This document shows positions 22,790-35,200 of a stretch of DNA of 64,000 bases, one piece after another. This DNA comes from Siphonodentalium dalli (lineage: Eukaryota > Mollusca > Scaphopoda > Gadilida > Siphonodentaliidae), in NCBI GenBank assembly GCA_032622095.1, contig CP136063.1:180337956-180401955 (forward strand), written 5' to 3'. Both the position numbers and the translations under genes were made by a program. A model generated the notes under the pieces. It was not told where the DNA came from. It was given only the letters and a program-made list of their open reading frames with translations, and made no database searches. Each line of letters begins with the position of its first letter. The stretch's first letter is position 1.

Positions 22790-23215
22790 ACACCAGAAAG
22801 CCTCTAAATGCAGGGACGTGGCAAGGATGTGTCTGTTGTGCGGGGTTGTCGTTTTTGAAATTTCCAACTGCACCCCCCCCCCTGAACCGGACCAAACTTC
22901 TGTGGTCATGAATTGCCATTTGTACCCCACTTCTTGGGTTGGAACTTTCCAACTGGTACCTCGAACTTGCCAACTGTCGAACATTTCCAATCTGACACCG
23001 CCCCTAACTCTTGCAAAATTTCCAAACTGATGGCCGTTTCAGACAAAAATATGCCATAGTAGAAAAACATGCCATTATTGGTCTATAATCAAATTTACCA
23101 CTGATTATCTGTTGGAAAATAAAACAATGAGAACAATTTCAACCTAAATGTGGTGTCAAATTTCCAACTAATGTTGTGTCAGACTTGAAATTTCCAACAG
23201 TCTTCTGTTGAAAGT
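22790..23215. repeat. Dispersed TTCCAACTGATG-family repeat, second copy
   Basis: It contains gaaatttccaactgcaccccc, cgaacatttccaatctgacacc, tttccaaactgatggccgtttcagac and gtgtcagacttgaaatttccaacag. A related C-rich version (ccaattgcaccccccttgaa) lies near 39930, so the two longer copies share a variant. Confidence 0.6.
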
Positions 23216-23275
23216 TAGGAGTGGGGCGGGCTATACACAATGAGACATTACGTATTATACATAATTAGAAAACTT

Positions 23276-23357
23276 GTCCAGGTTGTGCATGGTGAAAAGT
23301 CATGTTGGACTCGACACTGCGTGTCTCGTCCAATGTGACTTTTCACCACCCTGGACT
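23276..23357. repeat. Short hairpin (82 bp)
   Basis: The phrase tggtgaaaagtcatgttgga is mirrored by tccaatgtgacttttcacca, with further pairing of the outer gtccagg and cctggac. No target duplication was recognised. Confidence 0.65.
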
Positions 23358-24179
23358 CGTACAAGAAAAACACACACTGTACACAACATTGTATAATAAC
23401 TTTATAATACTGAAACATATTTTCACAATTAGGAAGAATATTAACCCCTTCTGCCTGACACGTTCTGTTTTTTTGTGCAATAAAAAACTTCGAAAAATTA
23501 CAGACATATGTGTCTGAGGGCTGAATTTGCCAGGAACAGGGACATAAGCTTTGTTGAAAGCTCATTGTGTGTCACAATTGTGCAGAATGATTGATACTCT
23601 TCTCATTTCTATGCATATTTGACAGTGATATCGCGAATCCCGATCCGAGGGAGTGTGGCAACTGGCAAGTATAGGACTCAATGGTTCTTGTGTGGAAAAT
23701 GCACATCCAAAGAGTCATCACATTCAAGATAACCCACGGGACACGTGGAATGACAGAAAATTACCATATATATACCGCGATAGCGATACAAACATATCAC
23801 TTTATAGTTTTGGTATGACATAATGATATATGTTTCTAGGACAAGTACTATTGTCACACATCAGACATATGATTGCAGATAATCGCCTCGTTGATTAGCT
23901 GATATGGACTAGACTGTCGTAACATGCCCGTTTATTAGCTCATTTCAGAGTGCCAATTAACATACTATCATGTTAAATTAACATACTTTTAGTTGGTTTT
24001 GCGGTCGGCGCGATGGTCTGAAAAGCAGTCTAGTCATATTTCAGTTAAGTTGATGACATTCAGGACATTAACCTACTGTGAAGATGATAGCTTGGGGCGA
24101 GGTTCCAATAACCTTCATCTCCAGCTGAGGGTACGTTCACACAGCTGGTAAAATTGCCTGGACATTGTTCACATATCTA

Positions 24180-24820
24180 TATATACATAAATGAGTAGGA
24201 TTTGTCCGTCTGTCTGTTCGGATTTTTCTCCCAAACCCCTAGACCGATTTCAACCAATTTTCGGGAGGTGTCTCGGGGTATTCTGGCGGAGGTTATAACG
24301 CCATTAATAATTGTAATCCAAAAAAAATAAATTAGATTAATAAATAAAAAAAAAATACGCTCACTATGGGCCTAATTCAGCACCGGGTGTACGCTCTTTA
24401 TAGATGTGTTTTCACTGTGGCCAGCGGCATCCAACAGAATAATGAATAATGGGTATAAGTCCACTACGGGCTTATATCAGAACCATATAAATCCAATATG
24501 AACCAACGTCAATATTTAGGTCCATTATGAACTTGTTTGCCCGAGGATATATTAAAGTATCATAATAATATGATAAATATATATGGGCCTATTTCAGCAC
24601 CAGGTGTACGTTCTTTGTAGATGTGTTTTCACTGTCGTCCGCGCCATCTAACATAATAATGGGTATAAGTACACTATGGGCTTATATCAGAATCAAATAA
24701 GTCCAATATGAACCAATGTCAATATTTAGGTCCAATATGAACCTATTTGCCCGATGATATATTGAAGTAGCATAATAATATGATCAATATATATAAACGA
24801 GTACGATCTGTCTGTAATAT
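24180..24820 (+). mobile_element. Helentron/pearl-like element with two ~215-bp tandem units
   Basis: It begins with an AT run and a GTCT-type tetranucleotide stretch (gtccgtctgtctgttcgg), then the block agaccgatttcaaccaat. Two tandem units follow (about 24366-24587 and 24588-24796), each with gcaccgggtgtacg or its variant, tagatgtgttttcactgt, ggcttatatcag and aatatttaggtcca. The copy ends in a second AT run plus cgagtacgatctgtctg. A tetranucleotide run followed by tandem core units is the layout of pearl elements of molluscs; this name is inference. Confidence 0.45.
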
Positions 24821-25005
24821 GCGCCAAGGGAACCTGTTTCAGTTGGTAAACGCATAAGGACACGAGTGTGTTAATTTGTATGTCGATACGACAAAAATGC
24901 TAGCGCGGAAAGTTAAAACGATAGCTGCCATATTGACAAACCCATTAACATAAGTGTCGTTCTTTATTATTACACGCCATCCGTCCTAATTTGATGAATT
25001 ATATA

Positions 25006-25850
25006 CAAAATGAGTGAAATACTCAATTTATGGCTTTTCAAGGATGTTTATACCAAAACTTAATGCTTCTAGTCCTTCCATTATAATATATTTGTAGATT
25101 GTACAATCCTAATTACAGAAACCTTTTCCATATATGTTGAGTATTTTTCATGTTATGTGCTTCCAAAATTGGGAGTTAGTCTAATTTCCGAGCCTCGATT
25201 TCTCAGAAGTATCTAAAAATCCACAGTTTACGGTCTAGTATTTAAAAACAAACTTGAGAACAAAGGGATGTCTTGTTGACATCATCACTAGGTTATGCAC
25301 AATCATTATTAATTTGTGCATCTATGATTGAAAAGACAAACATATTCTTAAACATGTGTGTTCCATTGTATGGACTTGTATTATATATTAGCCAAATTGG
25401 CCTGTGACGCAGAGCTGGCGTGATGAAATGAAATATTTGAGGTCATATAACAAGTAAAACTCATTAACTTGATATCCAAATGCCCTCTAATTCTTTCTCA
25501 TAACCTATTAAGTATACTGGGTTAAATACATTGTGATGGAATTGCCAAAAAAACAAACATTGGTGCCAGAACCTACTTATGACCCTAGGAATCCTTAGTA
25601 TTGACTCTTGTAGCTCTGTTCTGTGTGACAGGCTGACAATGTAATCTCATATAATTATGCTAAGCTCCCATTGAGGCTCATAATTAGAAAACAATACTCA
25701 ACGTATCTCGGAAAGGATTCTTGTTCTATAATCAGGATTTTGTATTCTACAAAATGGATATGAAACTGGAAGGACTTGTGAAATGGAGTTTTTTATAAAC
25801 AACATTGAAAAGTCATACATTGAGTATTTGACCAAATTTTGACAAATGTA
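25006..25850. mobile_element. Inverted-repeat element, about 0.84 kb
   Basis: The left arm (aatactcaatttatggcttttcaa, ctagtccttcca, cctaattacagaa, gttgagtattttt) is mirrored in the right arm by aacaatactcaacgtatc, ttctataatcaggatttt, ctggaaggacttg and gaaaagtcatacattgagtatt. The arms are about 190 bp and imperfect. The centre carries no transposase frame. It lies 180 bp from the 62-bp exon at 26031. Confidence 0.65.
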
Positions 25851-26030
25851 TTTAATAAAATTCACCAATTTCTCATTTCTTAATTCTTTTTTTAATTTTA
25901 GTATGTTCTATATGATGGGTGAATGTACTTATTCCCACTGAGAAACATTTTGTTGCAATTGTGTTTCAAAACATACAAGCACTGGATATTGGAAATACAT
26001 GTGATAATCAAATCGACACTGTGTACTCAC

Positions 26031-26092
26031 CATCGTTGCAATAGGAGCTGTTGTTGGACACACAATGAAAATTTGCAGGTCCGTACCAATGT
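26031..26092 (-). CDS. Receptor gene exon 2: 62-nt Cys-rich microexon
   Basis: This exon is bounded by a good acceptor (CTACATTTACAG before ACATTGG) and a strong donor (GATG followed by GTGAGT). It starts in phase 2 and ends in phase 1. With the AG left by exon 1 it forms an Arg codon, then reads HWYGPANFHCVSNNSSYCND and leaves a G that joins exon 3 to give Gly-Leu-Cys. The two Cys here and the Cys in exon 3 complete a Cys-rich module begun in exon 1. NNSS is a potential N-glycosylation site. Both junction phases fit exactly, which is unlikely by chance, but the exon is short and is separated from its neighbours by introns of about 24 and 15 kb, so expression data would be needed for certainty. 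Confidence 0.66.
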
Positions 26093-26239
26093 CTGTAAAT
26101 GTAGAGTAAAAGCACACAATCATAATAGAGAGGTTTGGAAAACTCTCGGATTGCAGTTACGTTTAGATATTAATCGTCGTACAAATTGTGTAGGGCCAAA
26201 TTTATTTTCTCGCAAAAGGACGATGCGTAGGACTATATA

Positions 26240-26417
26240 CAGTAATGCTCTAAGTAATCGACTTCTTAACCACAGCTGAATTATGGGTAACTTTTCAGGA
26301 TTTAGTCGGAAATATGGCTTTCCGATGAATGGCAACAAGCCATATTTCCGACTAAATCATGAAAAGTTACCCATAATTCTGCTGTGGTTAAGAAGTCGAT
26401 TACTTAGAGCATTACTG
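26240..26417. mobile_element. 178-bp hairpin MITE flanked by TA
   Basis: The arms of about 78 bp are nearly identical inverted copies, starting CAGTAATGCTCTAAGTAATC and ending with its complement, around a short loop (ccgatgaatggcaac). TA occurs directly outside both ends (26238-26239 and 26418-26419), the target duplication used by Tc1/mariner-type transposons. It lies in intron 1, about 150 bp upstream of the acceptor of exon 2. Confidence 0.85.
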
Positions 26418-26433
26418 TAAGCGACATCACTGA

Positions 26434-26665
26434 GTCGCGACCGTATTGGATTCATCCAGCTCCGCTCCGTGGTTTCAGAGATTCATCCAGCCCCGGCTCC
26501 GTGGTTTTAGTGCTACCGGTCAAAGTTTTGGAGCCGCATTTCCATATATGGAAGTCATGCATAATTCATGACTTCCATATACGGAATGCTACTACAAAAC
26601 TTTGACCTGTAGCACTAAAACCACGGAACCGGGCCTGGTGGATGCAATATGACCACGAGTTGGTG
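26434..26665. mobile_element. Second hairpin MITE, adjacent to the first
   Basis: The inverted arms are ggctccgtggttttagtgct, gtcaaagttttg and catgacttccatat-type segments around gcataattcatg. The left side also has an extra partial copy (ttcatccagctccgctccgtgg at 26454-26475). The total length is about 230 bp and the exact ends are uncertain. Confidence 0.7.
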
Positions 26666-27590
26666 ATTTGACGTATTGCACCCGGCAACGCATGTCTATT
26701 TGTGCGCAGTGCATGGGAGTTTCGCTTGGTTCGGAATAATATTCAATTCTACTAGGACAATTGTAATAGTTGTCGGCAAGTTTAATAGGTGATGAATTTA
26801 ATTTTTATATCATTTCAGAAATCATGATCGTTTCTACGAAATTTGGTTTTAAAAGTTTAAAAGCATAATTTAAAAACAAAATAAATAAGTAAATAAATAC
26901 AAGTACAAATACACACACGTTCTTGTAAATTTCTTTAAATTGTTTTAAATGTAAATATTTGTTTTTGGTATAGCAAAGTTATAATTTCGTGTACAATATC
27001 TTGTCCAATGTTTTCAGGCAGCGTATCGTCTGGTGATAACAGGTGAAATGCACATGAAGGAATGCAGGGGTCGTTCTGCAGGAACGCTTCGGGTTACCAG
27101 GGTTACCAAATCTATCAATGAATCCCGATCGTTAGATGAGTCAACCGCCGTGGGCACTATTTTCTCTCTCAATATAGGGCTCAAGTGACTTCAATCTGTC
27201 CGGGACTGCACGGATGGTTCTTCATGTTTAAAGATATGACAGTTCTCTAATTGAGTTCAAAATTTCGAGGTGACGTTTGTGGGGCTTTGTGGGATCGACA
27301 TGCCAACAGTGGGATCATCAGCATGTGATCGTTTGTGTTCGTCGACACGGCGTGGCTGTTAAAGCACGAGGGTCGATTTCTTCGTTTTACACGATCGAGG
27401 GCTTCGTTTTATTATGTCATGGGGCGTGGCAGGATCGCCATGCCATCAGCATGTTGATTTTATCGAGAGGATCGCTTAATGCATATGCCACAGAAAGACT
27501 TATTGAAGTCATACAATTAGGAACTGAAAGTGTCAATGACACTGTAGGTCAACTTGGGATGAAGTTTTTTGGGCTTATATTGTGTAGATG
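26666..27590. other. Intron 1 sequence, nothing recognised
   Basis: It includes an AT-rich part (26.8-27.0 kb) and a GC-richer part (27.1-27.5 kb) with an open frame of 104 codons on the plus strand that shows no known domain. Confidence 0.4.
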
Positions 27591-28470
27591 AAATTATTTT
27601 CATTTCAAACATTTCATCTTAAATGTGGGCTGCCGGCCGGGTATCTCGATGGATTGAATTTCGGAAATAAATTATGGCTCCTATCCAGAGGTCACCACGA
27701 AGATCCATATAAAGTTGGTGACAATCGGGTGAGGGATGTGGCCTGTTACCCGGGTGCGCCAAAGGATTTAGTCATGCAAAGAGTAAAATCCAAAATGGAC
27801 GCTGGCAGCCATATGTTTTTCTACGAATTTCAGCAATGCTCCAAACAATTTTCCAATAAATGCGGGCTGCAGGCTGTGCCGATTGATTCGAATTTGAATC
27901 CAATATGGATGCTGGCGGCCATGTTTTTTAAGGAATTTCGGAAAAAAATCGACGTCACCCCGAAGATCCATATGAATTAAGTTTGATGATGGTCGGATGA
28001 GAGATGTGACCTGTAGGGTGTGTCAAATGATTTATTAAAACAGAAGAGTAAAATCCAAAATGGTTAATGGTGGCCATGTTTTTTTTTAACGAAATTCGGA
28101 AATAATAGATAGCTCCCATCTAGAGGTCACTCCGAAGATCCATATGTGCAGAGATTTAGCCATGCAAAGATCAAAATTCAAGATAGCTGCCGGCAGTCAT
28201 GTTTTACATATACAAAATCGCTAAAAATCGATCGATAGCTCCCATCTAGAGGTGATCCTAAACATGCCTGTAAATTTAAAAAACATTTAATGCGGGGTGC
28301 ATGTTGTGTCGCTGGATTCAAATTTGAAATCCAAAATGGCTGCCGGGGGCCATGTTTTTTTTGGACGAATTTCGGGAAAAAATAGATGGCTCCCATCTAT
28401 ATAGTGGTCACCCCGAAGATCCATATGAAGTTTGTTTTGATGATGATCCGATGAGGGATGCGGCCTGTAT
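27590..28470. repeat. Tandem array of ~260-bp diverged units
   Basis: The phrase gaagatccatat occurs near 27703, 27961, 28135 and 28417, each in the same context: tagctcccatctagaggtcac, atgtggcctgt, caaaatgg.cgctgg..gccatgttttt and cgaatttcgg. Spacing is irregular (about 175-280 bp). Single diverged copies lie at 1.87-2.05 kb and 45.68-45.79 kb. No coding function is visible. Confidence 0.75.
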
Positions 28471-28943
28471 GATGTCATTTTGACAATTTTCCCACGATAG
28501 CGAAACACAACGAATGCTATAATGCAGAATACAGACAAATTCATAATGCATTGTACTCAATGCAATCTAGTAGACTTCATCAGGCGCTGTGCCAACTGAG
28601 AGATGTAAAATTCTAATAACATCGCCGAAAATAAATCTCAACGAAATCGACTACACCGCTCCATAGAAAACATCGCCTGAACAACGCGCAATTGTAAATA
28701 TTTACATCTCGTTCGGGACGCAACAAACGGCGATAAACGAACGCAAATGATTTCGCCACCGAGAGTCATTGAATTTAATTGATATATAAGAATGACGGTG
28801 TGTGTTGTAAATTTGGATTTATATATACGTAAAAATAACTACTTTGGGTATGATTATTCTCCATTTCTATTTGATCACCCTACCTGAGTGTTTCACATCA
28901 CTTTAATAGAGACATCCGTACAACTAAAGGCCATGTAGTTTAA

Positions 28944-29177
28944 CCCTTTCCATGCTATATAGCTTCTCTGACTCGGTTATAAAAAAAATACATTGGAATG
29001 ATCTATTATTTATCTTGAAATTTTTATAGGAAAAATAAACAGGCGTCAGAAAATACAATTACATGCAGAAGGAGTCCTATTTATTGGATGGAAATGTTCA
29101 GATAATAATATCAACAAACGACTTATTTCCTTTTCAGAAAAAAACTACTCGCCGATGAGTATTTAGTATAGAAAGGG
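28944..29177. mobile_element. TTAA-flanked CCCTTTC-family MITE, degraded
   Basis: The left end is TTAA then CCCTTTCCATGCTATATAGC. The right end gtatttagtatagaaaggg is an imperfect inverted copy followed by CTAA, a one-base change from TTAA. The length is 234 bp. It shares the CCCTTTC end with the element at 8788-8962. Confidence 0.6.
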
Positions 29178-29640
29178 CTAATGTAAAAAACCCATAATAC
29201 CCCAATTTACAGTCATTATCACATTGATCATCTCGACATGTCCGGGGTGGGGGCCACATTCACCGATGTAAGAACTAGTCGCACGTTTTGTATGCATAAG
29301 CCCAGGCAAAACTTCAAGGCATTTTCATTAAAACAATATTTGGATCTATTCACATATCATCATCTACATTGCATATAGAATTTGCACAGTTATTAAACAA
29401 ATATCACGTGATGGATTCTAGTACATTTGACAGGTTAAAAAATACTTAGTTTTGAGACTCTATAAAGGTACCAAGAACTTCTAGAATAATTAATAATTTC
29501 ATAAAACAAGCAAATCGGCAAATCTGTTTGAAGAATGTATGAGAGGCAGCTTAGATTTTGTCCCATTGTTTGGTTAAAGATACGGGCGGCGTTGGCGGTG
29601 GGTATGCTGTTAAAATATTCATCTCCGTCAAAAACCGCCA

Positions 29641-31165
29641 GAATCTATATCTATATTTGCGAATGTCTGTCTGTCTCTGTCTGTGTTCTATAGAAACTCA
29701 CAGGGGACCATCAAGGTGATACCAAAGGGGTCTACTAGGAGTAACTTTTTACGAAAAAGATAATGGTGCGGGTTAGAATTTTCTAAAGTGACGCCGTTGT
29801 TGTCAGGGGCAGAAAAGGGGGAGGGGCAGAATTGTTTTTGTCGCCGATTGCCACGAAACTTATATATAATCATCCCCACGATATGAAGAATCTAATGGTG
29901 TAATTTGGATATGTCAAAAATGGGGTCGTTCGAGTCAGCGATGCACGGAAGGGGAGAGGGGCACCAAAATTGATAAAACTAATTTTAGCGCCGATTTTCA
30001 CCAAATTGATTTTCACCAAATTGATATATATTCTTCTTCATGATACAAGGAATCTAATTGTGCGATTTAATGACGTCATATTGGTGTTCTTTGGATGAGA
30101 GATTGGGGGGGGGGCACTAAATTTGATAAGAATGGGTTTAGTTGCCGATTGCCACCACACTTATACAAAATCATCCCCATGGTATGAAGAGTCTAATGGT
30201 GTGGCTTAAATCTGTCAAAAGTGGCCTCATTCGAGTCAGGGGTGCACCGAAAGGGGGAGGGGCACCAAAATTGATACACAATATTTTTAGCGCCAATTTC
30301 TACCAAATTGATACACGTTATTCACCATGATACGAGGAATCTAATCGTGTGATTTAAAGACGCCATATTGGTGCTGTTTGGTGAGAGATGGGGAGGGGAG
30401 GGATGGGCACCAAATTTGATAAAAATTTGTTTAGTCGCCGATTAGCACCAAACTTATAAATAATCATCTCCATGCTATCAGGAGTGTAAATGTTTGGTCC
30501 AAGGATATCACAAGTGGGGCCATTCGAGTCAGTGGTGCATAGAGTTGAGAGGGACACAAACAATGATAACAATATGTTTAGCGCCGATTTCTACCAGATT
30601 GATACATATTCTTCTCCGTGATACGATGAAGCTAATCGTGTGGTTTAGATACACCAAATTGGTGCCGTTTGTGTGAGAGATATGGGGACCTTAAATTTGA
30701 TACGAATCAAATTAAATAAAAAATATGGTGAAATAGTTTTGTCGCCAATTTCCACCAAACGCATACATAATCACCTGCGTGAAATGGCGCTATTCGAGTC
30801 AGCGTTGCAGGGGGGCATCAACAATTGACTTAATAAACTATTTTTAGAGCAGATTTCCACCAAATTAATATAATATTTTTCTCCATGATACGAGGAATAT
30901 AATCATCTCCAGTATATCATGCACCAATGGGTCTAATGGACGTGGTTCTAATATGTCAAAAGTGGCGTCGTTAAAGTCACGCATGAGGATGGCAGTTGCA
31001 CCAAAGCTGATACAAATATATTTAGCACTAATTTCCACAAATTCATACACGTTCTTCTCCAGTGATAAGATGAATTAAATCACATTTGGTGTAGTTTGGG
31101 TCACGGATGGCGAGAGGATATGCACTATCATTGATTAGATTGATATTCGCCGATATCCACCTATA
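29641..31165. repeat. Tandem array of ~145-bp units alternating between two types
   Basis: After a GTCT-rich start (gtctgtctgtctctgtctg at 29666), units recur with the marker g.atctaat.gtg near 29890, 30050, 30190, 30340, 30485 and 30628. Type A has tgccaccaaacttata and catccccatg; type B has tttctaccaaattgatac and ttcttctccatgatac. Both carry ggcaccaaaattgata. Roughly ten half-units are visible, decaying towards 31.1 kb. A tetranucleotide start plus tandem core suggests a pearl/Helentron-like element. Confidence 0.75.
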
Positions 31166-32285
31166 AGTTATATACAGTCACCCGGGCCATCTCCATATCG
31201 TTTTAAGGAGTTTTTGGCGTTCAAATTTCACAATCGCGACAAATTGTGTTCAAGTCACTTGAACAATTATATCTTCTCAACAGCCATATTTATATGGGGA
31301 TGGGAATCAGGGCATTCACATAATGAGCTATCAAAACAGATACATAGAAGAAGCATTAAAAGTATATGTATCATTATGTTTAATAGATACATATTTTCTT
31401 GCAAACTGAGAGACCGCGAACAGACAGAGGATTGCATATTATAATGGCTCATGTATATATTATAACACAATTGAGTCTGTTCCATTCAATATAGTTTCCA
31501 CAAAAAAGTTACAATTTGAAAAGAGATACGGAAATGTATCGAATGGCTGTTAAAAAATAGTGGTCACAGTGTGCAGTCAAATATATTTTCTTCTGATATA
31601 AAAGAAAACACAGTCAGTAGCACATGACTTTTCAGGATCCTCCAATACTGACATCTGACAAGAATTTGGCCGATACAGCGGATTTTTTAGAACAGACTCA
31701 TCGACTAACATAAACAACTCAAAATCTCGCTCTATGTCGGGCACATGTAGCTGATATACTTGCGTAGCAACATTTCTTTTAAACTGATAATATTTAGCCG
31801 ATATACAGCACCATGAACAGAGTAGCACCTTGTCATTTCTTTAAAACATATGTTTCTTCATGGAGATATGATAGCCAGGTGTTCTCAATATTTTAGTCCA
31901 ACCCAGTAGATTGATTGATACATCTCTATATGTAAAACCCAAGTCGTCTTTTATTTTTGCGAACTAATGTGTTTATGATGTTAATGTATTATGTTATAAC
32001 GTCTGTAGTATACGCAGCTGTAAATAAATAAATACTTCTTTATTGGTGGAAGGATTAATCGCGATAAACAAAATGACAATCGACAAGGTCAGCCACTACT
32101 TATATTCCATGATTGTGTAAGAATCATGTTTTGTGATGCTATTTGAATATACAATTTATTATAATACGTGTAACACTTTGAGCAAGAGTATTATCTATTC
32201 CCAACAAATATCCACAGCATGTCGAGGGTTTCACATCACTTTAACCTGGGCAACACCGGGTAACCCTGCTAGTAGTAAAATATAG
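31166..32285. other. Unassigned sequence, perhaps another LINE remnant
   Basis: Broken frames near 31270-31440 on the plus strand (WGWESGHSHNELSKQIHRR) faintly resemble the C-terminal part of LINE ORF2, and a tail-like stretch (tgtaaataaataaatac) lies near 32020. The resemblance is too weak for a firm call. Confidence 0.3.
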
Positions 32286-32289
32286 ACAG

Positions 32290-35200
32290 ACTTTGTTCTG
32301 TCATAGCCCTATCTGAAATATTCCGGATCAAGCAAACATATGTGTTACCCGGGTATCAACCTTTCGAATACGCAACGCGTCCAGATAACGACGATGGTAG
32401 AGGTGGGGTTGGATTATTTATCAAAAATGGCATAACATTTAGAAATAGACCTTACTTATCTGTATTTATACCACACGTCGCAGAAACGCTATTTGTTGAA
32501 ATTAATCCTAAAAAAAACCTCATATGTGGTAGGAGTAATATACAGACCTAACACAGCCCCAAAAGAAGATATCGATGAATTCATGACTTACATGCATAGA
32601 TGCCATAATGGTCAAACTCAATGATTCGCACACTAAAGCATATTTGATTGGGGACTTCAACATTGACCTACTAAACTCTGATAATCATACGAAAACCGGT
32701 GATTTTATAGATAACATATTTGAGCGGGTTTACCTCCCTGTGACTCCATGATTACAAAACCTACTCGGGTCACGGACTACTCAGCAACATTGATTGACCA
32801 TATCCATACGAACTCAAAGTGGAAATATGACTGCGGAATTATATTATCACATTGAAAATGAATTACATCGAAAGTATACTAACTCAGCGCAACAATCCCT
32901 AGAACCCATTCGAATAATTAATGAAAAAAAATCTAAATTCATTTAAAGAAATCCTATCTATAGTTCGACTCAGTTTCGGCTGCAATTTAGCAGAACAAGC
33001 ATGAGAAATTTATAGGACAATATATATCAGCATATGAGCAAGCCTTCCCTCTCAGATACAGCGAACAAAGGAAAAAATATATCAAAAGGGAACCATGGAT
33101 TACAAACGGTTTATTGCAATCATCATTGAATAAAAGTAAGCTATTCACTAAAAAAAACTAGCACAGCCATCGACAATCAATATAGATAAATATAAAGCAT
33201 ATTGTAAAATATTCAACCAGTTGAAAAGGAAGAGCAAAAACCAGTACTATAACTCAATTCTCGAAGAAAATAAAAATAACATGAGACGAACATGGACCAT
33301 ATTAAAAGATGTTCTTAAATTATCAACATGTTCACATAGTCTTCCAAAAAATCTAAAATTTCTAAACAGAACAATTTCAGATCCGGCAACTATTGCGCAA
33401 CCATTTAACGAAATATTTCGCAACAATATGTCAGAATACAGCTGAGAACATAAAGTAGAGAACATTCAGGATATACAACCTCTTGATTATATGTCTGAAA
33501 AAAAAAACCAAAAGAACTTCTTCCTTTCAGAAACATCATTGTCGGAGATTGTAGATACATGCACCAAAATGTCCAATAAAAGTTGTGTAGACGCTAATGA
33601 GAAGTACTATAAATGAAACACCAAATGCGCTTTCATACATAATAAATTTATCTTTCAAACAAGGTGTCGTTCCTAAAAAAATGAAAATCTCCAGAGTAGT
33701 ACCAATATACAAAAATAGTGCCCGTGAAAATATTTAAAATTACAAACCAATTAGTATTCTTCCCGCTTTCTCTAAAATTATGGAAAAACTTATGCATAAA
33801 CGTTTAAACTCGTTCTGAACAAAATTTGATATCCTCCACGAAAACCAATTTGGATTTAGAGCAAACCACTCAACAACCCACCCATTACTTCATATATTAC
33901 ATCATATTGACGAAAATAACGACAAAAAGACACGAGACTCTACATTAGCAATCTTTATTGACATTTCAAAGGCATTTGACACAATCAATCATGACATACT
34001 CCTCCAAAAGCTTGACCAGTATGGTATTAGGGGCATAACCAAGAAATGGTTCATGAGTTACTTAGAGGGAAGACAGCAATATGTTGAAATCGAACATGAA
34101 AAATAAAATATTCTCAATATTAGCTGTGGGGTGCCTCAATGATAGATTTTAGGACCGCTACTTGTTCTCATATACGTCAACGATATGCCCAATAGTATAC
34201 GTGTTTGAATATACTTTCATTTGCAGACGACACAACCCTCCATATTTCTGGAAATGACCACCGCCAAATTGAAAAACAAGTTAATTCAGAATTGAAAAAA
34301 GTTCACAATTGGTGTTGTAGCAATAAATTGGTTATTAATATAACAAAAAGTAAGTACATGTTACTACACCCAACTAATAATGACTTTAAATGGAATATTC
34401 TTAAAATAAAACTGAACAACGAGCCACTAACACGAATTGGAAACGTTAGACCGGAACAATGTATGAAATTCCTCGGAATAAATATTGATGAAAATCTCAC
34501 CTTCAAATATCACATATCAATGATAAAAACAAGGATATCCAATGCAATGTACTGCATTAATAAGGTTAAACGTATACTTCCCAAAAACTGTTTGAAAACC
34601 TTATACTTTTCTCTAATCCACAGTCATCTCATATATGGGTTGCCAATTTGGGGTCATGCTGACACTGGAAATATTATTTTCAAACAACAGAAAAAAGCCA
34701 TCCGTATCATGGCAAACAGAACGTATAGACGCCACACAGAGCCCATATTTCGCAAAGAAAGGATTCATGACATGTATCGGTTACAATCGGCTACATTTAT
34801 GTTTGATTGGACAAAAGGAAATCTTCCGAAATCATTTGATAATTCGTTTGAATATACAACTGCTAATACTCGACAAGCTGGCAATTTGAAAGCATTAACC
34901 CCGAGAATGACTTTTACTTCTATATTACCCAAACACGCGTTTCCGTGCATATGGAACTCATTGGATAAAAATCAAAAATATCAGATTTCGAAATAGATTA
35001 AAAAAAGAATTGAAAAATAAATATTTATGGCAATATGCGACAAAAGTTAAATGCAACAACTCATTTTGTCAAGACTGTAAAGTGGCTTAATATAGCATTG
35101 ACCCCTAATCCTCCCATCATTGTAGTCATTGTAATGCAGTCTGGTATGTTCACCTTAACATTTTGGCGGGACGAAACGAGAAATTGCTTTCTACATATCG

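Noticed and set aside
27277-27980. Two consecutive plus-strand frames of 104 and 130 codons
   Set aside because: The second lies in the 27.6-28.5 kb tandem repeat and the first shows no domain; treated as chance frames.
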